Below, piece after piece: positions 16,221 through 25,121 of a stretch of 64,000 nt of DNA (position 1 is its first letter; every line of letters begins with the position of its first letter). The notes under the pieces are model-generated. The model did not search any database. It worked only from the letters and a program-made list of their open reading frames with translations, and had not been told where the DNA came from. The stretch is from Bradyrhizobium hipponense. GTDB taxonomy: Bacteria; Pseudomonadota; Alphaproteobacteria; Rhizobiales; Xanthobacteraceae. The translations under genes and the position numbers were made by a program. Location: assembly GCF_008123965.1 (NCBI RefSeq), contig NZ_VSTH01000057.1, forward strand, positions 1-64,000. The letters are read 5' to 3'.

Positions 16221-16685
16221 GTGAAAGACAACAACGACATGCCCGGGCATCTGGCGCGCCGGTTCCAGCAGATTGCGGTGGCGGTGTTTCTGGCCGAGGT
16301 CGCGGATGCCGGGTTCGATCTGACGCCGGTGCAATACGCCGCGCTCGCGACCATCAAGGCCAATCCCGGGCTCGACCAAGTGACACTCGCCGGACTGATC
16401 GCCTACGACCGCACCACCATCACCGGCGTGATCGATCGCCTCGTGCAGAAAGGGCTTGTGGAGCGTCGCGCCTCGAGCCGCGACCGCCGCGCCCGCGAGC
16501 TCGAGATCACCGACGAAGGCCGCCGCACGCTGCGCAAGATCACGCCGGCCGTGGAGTCCGCACAGCGCATCATGCTGGGTGGCCTCAACGCGAAGGAAGG
16601 CGAGGAGCTGATGCGACTGTTGCGCAAGGCGATCGCCGCCGGCAACGAGCTCAGCCGCGCACCGCTGCGCGACGTGCAGGTCTAG
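16221..16685 (+). CDS. mobR: MarR-family regulator, probably MobR-like
   Basis: 154 aa from a GTG preceded by TGAGGAGAA. The winged HTH is clear: 'VTLAGLIAYDRTTITGVIDR' (recognition helix) and 'ERRASSRDRRARELEITDEG' (wing). It is divergent from the aromatic hydroxylase with an inverted repeat between. It most likely represses the hydroxylase and releases DNA on binding the aromatic substrate; this is inferred from arrangement, not shown here. An upstream in-frame ATG at 16179 lies within the operator and is rejected. Confidence 0.8.
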   Translation: MKDNNDMPGHLARRFQQIAVAVFLAEVADAGFDLTPVQYAALATIKANPGLDQVTLAGLIAYDRTTITGVIDRLVQKGLVERRASSRDRRARELEITDEGRRTLRKITPAVESAQRIMLGGLNAKEGEELMRLLRKAIAAGNELSRAPLRDVQV

Positions 16686-16723
16686 GCCGCAACTTAAATC
16701 TTCCAATCATCCGCCAGCGAACA

Positions 16724-17695
16724 TCAGCGGCCAATGCCGGCCGCCTTGATCACCAAACTGAACCGTTCCGTTTCCGCCGTCACAAACTGCGCTAGTTCCC
16801 GTTGCGATAGCAAAAGTGGCGTGCCGCCAAGAGATTCGATCCTCAGCCTGATCCTTGTAGTGGCAAGACCCTCGCCAACCGCCGCGTCCAACTTGGCAAC
16901 CACCTCGGCAGGGGTCTCGCGCGGCGCTCCAAGCCCGAACCAGGAGCCAGCCTCGTAACCCGGCACATGCTCACTCATCGATGGTACATCAGGCAGCACG
17001 GGTGAGCGTACGAGCGTCGTCACTGCTAGCGGCCGAAGCTTGTTGTCCCGAATGAGACCGATCGACGACGGCAGCGGGTCGAACATCACGTCCACCTTGC
17101 CTGCTTGCAGCGCCTGGAGGGCCGGCACCGATCCAGTGAACGCCGTTAGCTTCATGTCCACCTTAGCCATCCATTTGAACAGTTCGATACCGATGTGTTG
17201 AGGGGTTCCTTTTCCGCCATACCCGACCTTCAGCTTGCCGGGGTTCTGGCGGGCATAAGTAAGCAATTCCGCAGCGCTATTAACCGGCACGGACGGATTG
17301 ACCTCCACCACCAAAGGTACCCGGTAAAGGCCCGCAATTGGCAGGATGTCTCGCCCGAAATCAAAATCGAGATCGCCGAAGAGCGTCGTATTGATCGTAT
17401 TGACGGGGCCGAAGATCAGAAGCGTGTAGCCGTCCGCAGCCGCCCGGACCACCTCGCGTGTGGCTGTGTTGCCGCTTTCTCCGGGCTTGTTCTCAACGGC
17501 AAAGTGTTGCCCAAGACGCTCGGTGAGCCATTCACTGACCACCCGCCCGGCAATATCAACCGGTCCGTTGGCCGGAAACCCTACCATAACCCGCACCGGC
17601 TTCGCCGGATAATCAACGGCGGCCATAGAGGGTGAAAATCCGACGGGCGCAATGCCAGCGCCCGCGGTCAAAAGCAGGAAATCGCGGCGTTTCAT
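16724..17695 (-). CDS. Bug/TctC-family periplasmic solute-binding protein
   Basis: 323 aa. The N-terminus MKRRDFLLLTAGAGIAP looks like a Tat-type signal. The body has the family's landmarks: 'YPAKPVRVMVGFPANGPVDI', 'LPIAGLYRVPLVV', 'GTPQHIGIELFKWMA' and 'GKVDVMFDPL'. Such proteins bind carboxylates for a tripartite tricarboxylate transporter; no TctA/B genes are adjacent, so it is an orphan receptor. It diverges from a LysR gene that may control it. Confidence 0.85.
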   Translation of the reverse strand: MKRRDFLLLTAGAGIAPVGFSPSMAAVDYPAKPVRVMVGFPANGPVDIAGRVVSEWLTERLGQHFAVENKPGESGNTATREVVRAAADGYTLLIFGPVNTINTTLFGDLDFDFGRDILPIAGLYRVPLVVEVNPSVPVNSAAELLTYARQNPGKLKVGYGGKGTPQHIGIELFKWMAKVDMKLTAFTGSVPALQALQAGKVDVMFDPLPSSIGLIRDNKLRPLAVTTLVRSPVLPDVPSMSEHVPGYEAGSWFGLGAPRETPAEVVAKLDAAVGEGLATTRIRLRIESLGGTPLLLSQRELAQFVTAETERFSLVIKAAGIGR

Positions 17696-17772
17696 CTTCG
17701 CCTCCGTATGCAGACATGCGCCTAGTAGCGTTGGGCGCACATAAGAGCCATACTGCCTAAACCATAAAATCC

Positions 17773-17787
17773 ATACGCAAGGCGTAT
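17773..17787. promoter_or_regulatory. LysR-type binding site (ATAC-N7-GTAT)
   Basis: ATAC-GCAAGGC-GTAT is a perfect LTTR box with T-N11-A core, extended by one base pair on each side (C/G). It ends 3 bases before the LysR start codon and 77 bases upstream of the divergent Bug gene, in the position of an autoregulatory recognition site. Confidence 0.6.
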
Positions 17788-17790
17788 GCC

Positions 17791-18690
17791 ATGGAACTGA
17801 AGCAACTTCGATATTTCGTCGCAGTCGCCGAGGAAGGCCACATTACGCGGGCGGCCGAGCGCCTTGGCATGCAGCAGCCACCGCTCAGCGCGCAGATCAA
17901 GGCGATCGAATCCGGACTTCAGGTCCAGCTGTTCAAGCGAAAACCGCGCGGAGTTGAGTTAACCGAAGCGGGCCGGGAGCTGCTGAGAGAGGGACGCGAC
18001 ATACTGGCCCGCGTCGAGCGAGCTCTACATCGGACGCGGCGAACGGCCCGCGGCGAGATAGGCAGTCTCTGCGTGGCGATTGCCCCGACCGCACCGTTTC
18101 ACAAACTGGTCCCGCGCGCGATCCGCAATTTCCGGAAAGCATTTCCGCTCGTCACGTTGACGCTCGATGAAGGACTGAGCAACGAGGTTGTGGCGGGCCT
18201 TATCAATCAGCGGATAGACGTGGCATTCGTCAGAAACTCAAACATTCATGCGGACGATCTGAGCACGATCCCGCTGCTCAAGGAGCCAATGGTCTTGGCT
18301 CTGGCGAGCCACCATGCAATCGCTAAAGCGACAACCTCAAGCCAGTCGGTCGCTCTCGCGCAGCTGCGGGACGAGCCCTTTATCTTCATTGGGCCTCCCG
18401 GCACCGGGCTTCATGACGAAACTATCGCGGCATGTCGCGGCGCCGGCTACAGCCCGCGTATCGGCCAACAGGCACCCCGCATTACATCAGCCCTTGGCCT
18501 CGTCGCAGCGGAGATGGGCGTGGTTCTGGTCCCCGAGAGCCTCAAGTCATTGAAGATGGACGGCGTCGTCTACCGCAACGTAAAGGGCCCGCATCAGCCG
18601 AAAGCATTTTTGGGGATAGCTTTTCTCAAGAGCAATCGATCCGAGGCCCTCAACAGATTTATAGCGACAGTTCGTAGGGAGAAGACCTAG
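17791..18690 (+). CDS. LysR-family transcriptional regulator
   Basis: 299 aa. The N-terminal winged HTH reads 'LRYFVAVAEEGHITRAAERL' and 'PPLSAQIKAIESGLQVQLF'; the rest is the periplasmic-binding-like effector domain (BenM/CatR type, with 'RIDVAFVRNSN'). It diverges from the Bug gene, so carboxylate-responsive control is inferred. Confidence 0.9.
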   Translation: MELKQLRYFVAVAEEGHITRAAERLGMQQPPLSAQIKAIESGLQVQLFKRKPRGVELTEAGRELLREGRDILARVERALHRTRRTARGEIGSLCVAIAPTAPFHKLVPRAIRNFRKAFPLVTLTLDEGLSNEVVAGLINQRIDVAFVRNSNIHADDLSTIPLLKEPMVLALASHHAIAKATTSSQSVALAQLRDEPFIFIGPPGTGLHDETIAACRGAGYSPRIGQQAPRITSALGLVAAEMGVVLVPESLKSLKMDGVVYRNVKGPHQPKAFLGIAFLKSNRSEALNRFIATVRREKT

Positions 18691-18933
18691 ATTTTCCCGG
18701 ACAAGCTCATTCGTGTGTCACGACGGCAGAGATTTCCCTGCGATGCGCAATTTTCGTCCGCTCTCAGGCCATTGCGGACGTAGCTGGCCGTCTGACCGCA
18801 TATCGCCACCTGGGTCCGTATTCTACTCGAAACTGCCGCAGCACCGCGAAACCTGGAGCTAACCTTCGGCTGCTACCGTCGGTCCCATTCGGCGCTTTAA
18901 CGCGTGATTAACTTTGCCGGTTGGGAGTTTCGG

Positions 18934-19368
18934 ATGTCCAGGTTCGTCATTTTTGCCGCTGCGGTCGCGCTCTCGACCGGCCAGGCGGTTGCGAACGGAC
19001 ATGGCGGCGCCGACGCTCCTCCACCGCCGAAGCCCGACGTCATGACCTCGCCGGCTCGCGCCGTTCTGACCAAGCAGGGCTCCAAGCTTGTCGATCTCAA
19101 GGGCATGACGCTCTATTTCTACGAGCGCGACACCAGCGGCAAGACATCGAGCTGTGACGGCAAATGCGCGGAGAGCTGGATTCCGCTGGCCGCTCCCGCG
19201 GATGCCAAGGCGATCGGCGATTTCACGCCGATCACCCGCAAGGACGGCACCAAGATGTGGGCCTTTCGCTATCGCCCGCTCTACACCTCAGCGGCTGACA
19301 AGGCGCCTGGCGATGCCAACGGTATTGCGACGACCATGCAATGGCGCGTGGCGCGGCCTGAGGAATAG
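18934..19368 (+). CDS. secreted COG4315-type protein (Yx[FWY]xxD repeat family)
   Basis: 144 aa. The signal peptide (1-20) ends near 'GQAVA'. The mature protein carries 'LYFYERDTSGKTSSCDG' and 'CAESWIP', the family's hallmark tyrosine/aspartate and cysteine motif, followed by a second partial unit 'MWAFRYRPLYTSAADKAPGD'. The family is periplasmic and of unknown function. ATG 18934 starts the signal peptide; the upstream GTG/ATG at 18904 is less likely. Confidence 0.75.
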   Translation: MSRFVIFAAAVALSTGQAVANGHGGADAPPPPKPDVMTSPARAVLTKQGSKLVDLKGMTLYFYERDTSGKTSSCDGKCAESWIPLAAPADAKAIGDFTPITRKDGTKMWAFRYRPLYTSAADKAPGDANGIATTMQWRVARPEE

Positions 19369-19388
19369 CGCGCGGCGCTGCGTAGCGG

Positions 19389-19583
19389 TCAATGCTTCTG
19401 CGAATTCACGAATTTCGCGTGCGCCGGAGAATCCGCCGAAGCATAGTACACCTCCGGATTCAGATGCAGCGCCACATACAGGAGCATCCCGGCCAGGATG
19501 GATCCGTAGAAGCCCAACGTGGCCAGCCGCCATTTCCGCACAATGCGGCCGCTCTCATTCAATCCATAAAAGAATTTCTGCAT
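19389..19583 (-). CDS. small single-pass membrane protein, 64 aa
   Basis: A basic N-terminus (MQKFFYGLNESGRIVRKWR), one membrane helix (about 22-42), then a periplasmic tail. TGGAGG lies 4-5 bases before the ATG at 19583. No known domain. Confidence 0.6.
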   Translation of the reverse strand: MQKFFYGLNESGRIVRKWRLATLGFYGSILAGMLLYVALHLNPEVYYASADSPAHAKFVNSQKH

Positions 19584-19691
19584 GATGCCTCCAATGGCAA
19601 CGAGCCATTGAGGCATAGCGCAATCGGTGCGGATCGGCTGTGAAGCAGTTCACCTTTCGCGGCTCCAAACCTACCTGATCGATTCTGCGAC

Positions 19692-19856
19692 CTATTCGGC
19701 CGCCACGTTCGGCGAAAGCGGCCTGAAGGCTGGCACGTCCGCACTCACCTGGAGCGGCCGGATTTCCGCACTCACCAGCACGGGCGAGGTGGTGAACCAG
19801 AGCGCCGCGACTGTTACGACCAATATTCCTGTGCCAAGCGCTGCAAGCTCTTTCAC
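19692..19856 (-). CDS. small membrane-anchored protein, 54 aa (GTG start)
   Basis: Starts GTG at 19856, 17 bases after the stop of the upstream membrane protein gene; GGCGGGA precedes it. One hydrophobic helix (LGTGILVVTVAALWFT, about 8-23) is followed by a 30-residue tail. The tight spacing suggests translational coupling with the upstream gene. It is easily missed because its frame continues into a longer shadow ORF on the same strand. Confidence 0.5.
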   Translation of the reverse strand: MKELAALGTGILVVTVAALWFTTSPVLVSAEIRPLQVSADVPAFRPLSPNVAAE

Positions 19857-19873
19857 TATCCCGCCTGCGGCAC

Positions 19874-20863
19874 TCAGTTGCTGAGGATGACGCCGTGCTG
19901 GCGCCGCGACGGATGATCGGCGCCGACCAGCGCGTTGGGATCGGTTGCGATCACGATTTCGGGCAGCGGCACCGGCTCGATGCCGGCGAAGCGGCGATAG
20001 AGTGCAGCCATGACAGATCCACAAAAGGCCGCAGGCACTAGCAGGACTGCGAGGAGCGGCACCACCAACGCAAGGATGAGCCCGCAGGCGAATGCCGCGA
20101 TGCCTCCGATCGCCGCATATTCCCACGCGCGATTCCTGCTCATCGCCCGCGCGACGTGATGTACGCAGAGCATGAAGATGATCGAAGGAATCACCGAGAT
20201 CACCAGCATGGCCATGAACGTCTGCGCCGGGATCACGGCCGCGAAAATATGCGCGGTGCTCTTGTCCGCGAAGCCATGCATTAAGAGCGGCAGCAACGTG
20301 TAGGGCAAAAGCGTAGCCAACACCGTCGGCATGATGGCCGCGATCGCCATTCCCGCAACCGACGTGCGGACGCGGACGGGTCCGTCGAAAACGAGCGGGG
20401 CAGCCGGCGCTTCGGATGCATCGGCAGGGGGAGTCGCGCCGGTCGCACCTGCAGCCTGACTGAGGCCGGCGAACTGACCATAGAGGAATCCGCTGATCAT
20501 TCCTGCAATCGTAGGCAACAGGCCGATCGTCACCACCGTGCCGTCGCCCGGAGCCGAAAGCTGGATGTGGTTGCGAATCGCAATGCCGTAGCTCACCGCG
20601 GCCATCACGCCGCCCATCAGGCCGTAGGCGAGCCTGCTCGAGATCGCCCATTGCCGCAGCATGAAATGCCCGGCGAACAGCAGGGCCGCATTTATGACCA
20701 TGCGTCCTGCGTAGAATACCAGGATCTGATCCGGCGCCGGCACGCCCGCGGGATCGGCCACCTGTCCGCCTGCAACGGCAAACGCCATAAGCACGGCATC
20801 GACGATGGCCAGCGGAATCAGCGCAGCAAACAGCGCGCGCGGCGAATTCTTTACGAGATACAT
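19874..20863 (-). CDS. multi-pass membrane protein of unknown function, 329 aa
   Basis: About eight hydrophobic segments. A Pro/Ala-rich soluble loop lies near residues 155-185. The segments (e.g. 'RALFAALIPLAIVDAVLMAF', 'QTFMAMLVISVIPSIIFML') show no transporter signature that I recognise. The ATG at 20863 begins just before the first helix. The small gene at 19692-19856 follows on the same strand. Confidence 0.7.
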   Translation of the reverse strand: MYLVKNSPRALFAALIPLAIVDAVLMAFAVAGGQVADPAGVPAPDQILVFYAGRMVINAALLFAGHFMLRQWAISSRLAYGLMGGVMAAVSYGIAIRNHIQLSAPGDGTVVTIGLLPTIAGMISGFLYGQFAGLSQAAGATGATPPADASEAPAAPLVFDGPVRVRTSVAGMAIAAIMPTVLATLLPYTLLPLLMHGFADKSTAHIFAAVIPAQTFMAMLVISVIPSIIFMLCVHHVARAMSRNRAWEYAAIGGIAAFACGLILALVVPLLAVLLVPAAFCGSVMAALYRRFAGIEPVPLPEIVIATDPNALVGADHPSRRQHGVILSN

Positions 20864-20996
20864 GCGAGCAACCCCTTGCTCGCTGCACGCTAGACGCGAG
20901 GCGTTATGGGTCGCGGAACGCAATGGATAAAATTGTCAGCAAGCAACGCGAACCGATCGCGGCGACTTCACGCCCTCACTGCCCGCGCGCTTTGCC

Positions 20997-21650
20997 TCAC
21001 CCGCGCCAGCCTGCACCCGCCCCGGCCTGCGTGCTCTGTCCGGGTGGCAGCACCACGACAGTCGAATTGAGCTTCACCCGGTCGTAGAGATCGATCACAT
21101 CCTCATTGCGCATCCGGATGCAGCCGGACGAGATCGCCTGCCCGATATATTCCGGCTGATTGGTGCCGTGGATGCGGTAGAGCGTGTCCTTGTTGCCGGA
21201 ATAGAGATAGATCGCCCGCGCCCCCAGCGGGTTGGCGGGACCGCCGGCTACGCGCGCTGGGTAAGGACCGAGCCGCGCCTGGATGTCCGCCGTCGGAATC
21301 CAGTCCGGCCACTCCGCCAAGCGGCCGACCCGAGCCACGCCGGAGAACGCCATGGCTTCCTCGCCGACCGCGACGCCGTAGCGGATCGCCTTGCCCTCCG
21401 GCAGCACATAATAAAGATAGCGCGCATCGGTATCGACCAGGATCGTGCCCGGCTGCTCTTTGCGCGGATAGTCTACGATGTGACGGAGATATTGCTCGGG
21501 CACGCTCGCCTGCGCGTAAGGCGTACGCGCCAGCAACTGCCGGTCGCGCGGCGTCATGCTCGCGTCGGTCGCCGGCGAAAGTGTTGTCTGCATGCAACCG
21601 CCGAGCGGAAGCAGCGCAACAATGAGAAAAGCGAGAACAGATCTTGGCAC
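20997..21650 (-). CDS. L,D-transpeptidase (YkuD) lipoprotein
   Basis: 217 aa from a GTG at 21650. The N-terminal hydrophobic stretch ends in a lipobox-like LPLGGC (Cys about residue 19), so the protein is probably lipidated. The YkuD domain has 'RYLYYVLPEGKAIRYGVAVG' and the active-site motif 'HGTNQPEYIGQAISSGCIRM' with catalytic His and Cys. It cross-links peptidoglycan stem peptides (3-3) or attaches proteins to them, in the periplasm. A longer in-frame start at 21773 lacks a signal at its N-terminus. Confidence 0.85.
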   Translation of the reverse strand: MPRSVLAFLIVALLPLGGCMQTTLSPATDASMTPRDRQLLARTPYAQASVPEQYLRHIVDYPRKEQPGTILVDTDARYLYYVLPEGKAIRYGVAVGEEAMAFSGVARVGRLAEWPDWIPTADIQARLGPYPARVAGGPANPLGARAIYLYSGNKDTLYRIHGTNQPEYIGQAISSGCIRMRNEDVIDLYDRVKLNSTVVVLPPGQSTQAGAGAGWRG

Positions 21651-21922
21651 CGCCGGCCCCCCGATAGCGGAACAACAGCACCCCCAGCAACGCCAGATGC
21701 CGCCAAAATCGTGCTCAAAACAAGGCAAAAGGGAACACGTGGCCGTGTTCGGAAGATCTAGTTCCATCACCACAAACGGCGAAAGACTGTCGCATAGTCT
21801 CCATCCCCTTGCCTTGCTTTGGTCAAACCCGGCTGGACTCGTGCGTCACGGGCTTGGGATGAGCTCACTTCAACCGATCGGCTCGCGCCAATGCGGACGA
21901 CCAAGGCTTCAAAGGAGCTGCA

Positions 21923-22948
21923 ATGCTCGCGACGCTGAACAGCAAGCAAATCGTCGATGAGATCGTGAAGGACGCGATCAAGGACAACGACCCGCACGAT
22001 GCGGTTCAGGTTTCGCCGGACATCGTGCTGGCCTCACGCCCGAACAACGTTGCGCCCGCACTGGCGCAGAAGATCGCGACCCGGCCGGAGCCCAAGAGCG
22101 CACCCGAACCCAAGTTCGTACTGGAGCCCAAATTCGCGCCGCAGCCTAAGTTCGCGCCAGAGCCGAAGATCTCTGCCATCTCCGAGATACGGGCCACGGC
22201 GCCGTCGGTCGACACAGCCGTGCGCGCGACGGCTGGCGACCTTCACGGCCGGCAGAAGCGATCGTCCGTCGGCAAATGGCTTCGCGGCGCGTTCGTCACG
22301 ATGCTGTTTGCCGGAGGCAGCGCCGCCGCAACGATCGCCTGGGAGAAGCACGGCGACACTGCGAAGCAGATGCTCGCCGAATGGAGGCCGGCGTTGGCGT
22401 CGCTCACGTCTACGTCGCTCACGTCTTCGACGTCGCAGGCAACGCCGGTTGCAGCCGAGCAAGCCGCCGCCGCGCCCGTTTCACAAACGACACCTGATCA
22501 GCCCGCCGATCCATCTGCCACGCCGCCCGCAGCTCAGGACATCGCTGCCGCGCCCGATGCCGCGCAATCGGTGCAATCGATGACGCGCGATCTCGCCGCG
22601 ATGGCCGAGCAGATCGAACAGCTCAAGGCCAACATCGCCCAGTTGAAGGCCGGACAGGAGCAGATGGCGCGCGAGATGGCGAAGACGCCGGCACCGAAGC
22701 CGGTGGCAGAGGCGAAGCCGGCCGATCCGCGCGCGCGAGTCTCTGCGTTGCCGCCGCGGCCACCGGCGGCTCCGCCGGTTCGCAAGCCGAGGCCGGTGAC
22801 GCAGGCCCACTCGCCGGCATACGCGCCCACGCCGATCGCACCACCACCGCCACAGGTCGTTGCCGCGCCGCCGCCGGCCGCGATGACGACGCAGGCCGTC
22901 GCCGACGACGATGGACCTGTCGTGCGGCCGCCGATGCCGGTGCACTAA
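21923..22948 (+). CDS. single-pass membrane protein with PEPK repeats and Pro-rich tail, 341 aa
   Basis: An N-terminal soluble part is followed by imperfect repeats 'PEPKFVLEPKFAPQPKFAPE' (about 55-82). A membrane helix lies near 120-140. A Gln/Ala/Thr-rich linker, a short coiled coil (about 225-250: 'LAAMAEQIEQLKANIAQLKA') and a Pro-rich, Arg-containing end follow. This architecture suggests an inner-membrane protein with a long periplasmic rod. GGAGCTG precedes the ATG. No known family name. Confidence 0.7.
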   Translation: MLATLNSKQIVDEIVKDAIKDNDPHDAVQVSPDIVLASRPNNVAPALAQKIATRPEPKSAPEPKFVLEPKFAPQPKFAPEPKISAISEIRATAPSVDTAVRATAGDLHGRQKRSSVGKWLRGAFVTMLFAGGSAAATIAWEKHGDTAKQMLAEWRPALASLTSTSLTSSTSQATPVAAEQAAAAPVSQTTPDQPADPSATPPAAQDIAAAPDAAQSVQSMTRDLAAMAEQIEQLKANIAQLKAGQEQMAREMAKTPAPKPVAEAKPADPRARVSALPPRPPAAPPVRKPRPVTQAHSPAYAPTPIAPPPPQVVAAPPPAAMTTQAVADDDGPVVRPPMPVH

Positions 22949-23322
22949 CGATCACCACACGACGACCAGCGTCATGCTCGCTGCACGTTGTCCGAGTCGA
23001 TTTGATGTGTTGAGTCCGGGCGATTACGGGAAGCGATGTTTGAGTCGTGTTTCGAAAAGAGAAAAGGCCGTCGGGATCTAAGCCGCCGGCCTTCTCTTGC
23101 AGCTGCCGGTTCCCGGAGCCCGGTTCTGCTGCAATTCCATGCCTGATGATCACGCCGACATGTTTAATAAAATCTTAACACACCCGCTAACTGCACATGA
23201 TTTTTGCGCCATAAGCACAGAGATTGCGCGGCCCGTTCATTCGGTAAAGGTCGACTCAGTGGTACCATCCGCACGTGTTGAGACTCGTGTTCAAGCTTGG
23301 ATCGTCACACCGGGGAATTCCG
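22949..23322. other. intergenic region with hairpin
   Basis: 374 bases without a gene. It contains a strong hairpin (23059-23096) described separately and otherwise AT-richer sequence around 23160-23200. The promoter of the DUF6894 gene must lie at its right end, but no consensus was recognised. Confidence 0.5.
23059..23096. terminator. hairpin terminator, probably bidirectional
   Basis: The left arm gagaaaaggccgtcgg (23059-23074) and right arm ccgccggccttctc (23083-23096) pair with a small bulge. On the plus strand it ends the gene finishing at 22948. T-rich sequence follows the stem better on the minus strand (CTCTTTTCG). Confidence 0.6.
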
Positions 23323-23559
23323 ATGCCTTACTACTACTTCGATCTCGTGGTCGGTGAAGAGTTCAAGAACCAGGGTGGCATTATCCTCGAAGACCTCGAG
23401 GTCGCCTCCGATCGCGCCCATCAACTTGCGAGCGAGCTGTCGCGGGTGAAGCCGGAGCTCCAGCAGAAGGGTTGCGCGGTGCGCGTCACCGATCGCGATC
23501 ACAACGAGCTCTACCGCACGCCGCTCGATCCCGTGCCGGCCTGGCGACGAACCGGCTAG
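23323..23559 (+). CDS. DUF6894-type small protein, 78 aa
   Basis: Begins MPYYYFDLVVGEEFKNQGG, the usual opening of a small rhizobial family (a Phe/Asp-containing strand, then 'LEDLEVASDRAHQLA'). Cytoplasmic, function unknown. Start chosen at the ATG 23323 that gives this standard N-terminus rather than the upstream GTG. Confidence 0.75.
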   Translation: MPYYYFDLVVGEEFKNQGGIILEDLEVASDRAHQLASELSRVKPELQQKGCAVRVTDRDHNELYRTPLDPVPAWRRTG

Positions 23560-23650
23560 GACGCCGTTCACCTTCACGGCCGCATGCTGTCCCCATTGCG
23601 GAGCAGCTCTCCAGCCGCTAGCCTTCCCGGAAAATGGGGAGGTCCAAGGA

Positions 23651-24037
23651 ATGCGCTACGGTTTTCTGATTGTTGGATTGCTGGTGGTGGCCGCGCCGGC
23701 CCAAGCCGCCGAGCGGCGGTCGACCTATGTAACGATGGTCTTGCAGGCCTTCGCCGCCAAGGTCGAATGTCCCAACACCGACGTCATCTATCAGGATCTG
23801 GTCCAGAAGGCGCAGCAGATGCAGCTGCCTGACGGCACCACCGAGAAGGTGCGCAAGGCCATCGCCTGGATGCACACCGGTGGCAAGATGGGCGAGAAGC
23901 AGGACGATGACCTGATGGCTGAGGTCGCGGTGGCAACGCGGGCGACCGATCTCGACCAGCGCCGTCTCGGCATGCCCACCTGGTGCGAAACCCAGAAGAC
24001 AAACCTTGCCGGCCTGATCCGCAGCAAGGGCGGCTAG
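23651..24037 (+). CDS. secreted protein of unknown function, 128 aa
   Basis: The signal peptide (1-19) ends 'PAQAA'. The mature chain has two cysteines (CPNT and WCETQ) that could form a disulfide, and is mostly helical. GGAGG lies 8 bases before the ATG. No named domain. Confidence 0.75.
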   Translation: MRYGFLIVGLLVVAAPAQAAERRSTYVTMVLQAFAAKVECPNTDVIYQDLVQKAQQMQLPDGTTEKVRKAIAWMHTGGKMGEKQDDDLMAEVAVATRATDLDQRRLGMPTWCETQKTNLAGLIRSKGG

Positions 24038-24147
24038 CCGGCTTTTCGGGGCGCTAAGCAAGCCGCGGCGAACCCGCGGCAATGGCTAATTATCGTCACA
24101 ATCCTCGACAGCATGCGGGCCTTCTCGAACTCGAACGAGGGAGCCCT

Positions 24148-24396
24148 ATGCGGATAATCAATGTCGTTTTCGCCGGTGCACTCGCGGCCGCCGCGATGCT
24201 GACTGCGCCTGCGCAGGCGAGGAATTCCGACGCCCAGAACGGCGAGGACAAAGCCAGTTCGTCATCCTGCAGCGCCTATCAACAGACGCCGGATGGATCC
24301 TGGGCGCAGCTTCCTTGCAAGGAAACAGGTGAGCGAAACCCATCGCAAACGCAGCATCGACCGCCGGCGCACGGAACGGATCGCGACGAGCGCTAG
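24148..24396 (+). CDS. small secreted protein, 82 aa
   Basis: The signal peptide (1-23) ends 'APAQA'. The mature part is short, Ser-rich ('KASSSSCSAYQQTPDGSWAQ') with two cysteines, and its tail is basic. GAGGGAG precedes the ATG at 24148; the upstream in-frame ATG lacks a signal. Function unknown. Confidence 0.65.
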   Translation: MRIINVVFAGALAAAAMLTAPAQARNSDAQNGEDKASSSSCSAYQQTPDGSWAQLPCKETGERNPSQTQHRPPAHGTDRDER

Positions 24397-24420
24397 AAAT
24401 ACGCTTCCGCTTCGGGCGTG

Positions 24421-24606
24421 TCAGCTCTGGTGCGGTCCGCGGATGATCTTCATGGCGTCCGCGATATGACGCCACTCTTTGGCCTCCTCGGCCTCGCCGC
24501 GGCCTTCACAGGCCTGCGCCTGTTCGGCGACCTTCGCAATCGCAGCGAAACCATGCCGTTCGAGCATCTGCCGTGCAACGGTGTGGACCTGGACCTCGGA
24601 CATCAT
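24421..24606 (-). CDS. small conserved hypothetical protein, 61 aa
   Basis: A short, helical, soluble protein with 'ARQMLERHGFAAIAKVAEQA' and an end 'EAKEWRHIADAMKIIRGPHQ' that I associate with a small family repeated many times in Bradyrhizobium genomes. Function unknown. Confidence 0.65.
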   Translation of the reverse strand: MMSEVQVHTVARQMLERHGFAAIAKVAEQAQACEGRGEAEEAKEWRHIADAMKIIRGPHQS

Positions 24607-24770
24607 GGGCGCTCTCCCATTTGGCGGAAACCGCGATGCATCGCTTTACAGTCCCAATCGCTTGACTGCTCCAAGAGCCGTTACAACCATCTTGCCGCAG
24701 CTCCGGTTCCCTCTGCTGCCGATCACATCGGCCGATATCGCGCGTGGCTTGAAGCCTGGTTCATACGACA

Positions 24771-24802
24771 AAGGCGGCCCGCAGTTGCCCGCGGACCGCC
24801 TT
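24771..24802 (-). terminator. terminator of the minCDE operon
   Basis: On the minus strand AAGGCGGTCCGC, an 8-base loop, GCGGGCCGCCTT, then TGT. It lies 38 bases beyond the minE stop codon and is the only hairpin before the next gene. Confidence 0.65.
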
Positions 24803-24839
24803 CTCACCCACCCCAAATCGGACGTTCTTGGCCGGGTCC

Positions 24840-25121
24840 CTAGGCGACTGCCACGCGCTTGCGCTCGAAGTCGTTGGGCACCTCGATGTCGACTTCGAGG
24901 GTCGACACTTCGTCGCCGCGATCGAGCCGCACGATCACCTTGGTCGGATCCAGCGTGACATGCCTGGAGACAACGGCAAGAATTTCCTCGCGCAGCACAC
25001 CGAGCAGATCGGGCTGGCCACGCTGTCCACGCTCATGTGCAAGCAGGATCTGCAACCGTTCGCGTGCGACGGGTGCAGAGGCCTTGTTGCCGCGGAGAAG
25101 CCGAAGTAGACGCATGCTCAT
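24840..25121 (-). CDS. minE: cell division topological specificity factor MinE
   Basis: 93 aa. An N-terminal MinD-binding segment ('KASAPVARERLQILLAHER') and the C-terminal dimerisation domain ('EEILAVVSRHVTLDPTKVIV') are both complete. MinE drives MinD off the membrane and restricts MinCD to the poles. Its ATG overlaps the minD stop (ATGA), so it is translationally coupled. Confidence 0.95.
   Translation of the reverse strand: MSMRLLRLLRGNKASAPVARERLQILLAHERGQRGQPDLLGVLREEILAVVSRHVTLDPTKVIVRLDRGDEVSTLEVDIEVPNDFERKRVAVA

Noticed and set aside
19857..20888. 398-codon minus-strand ORF as one gene
   Set aside because: Its first ~340 codons are out of frame with the real membrane protein; only its last 54 codons are kept, as a separate small gene.
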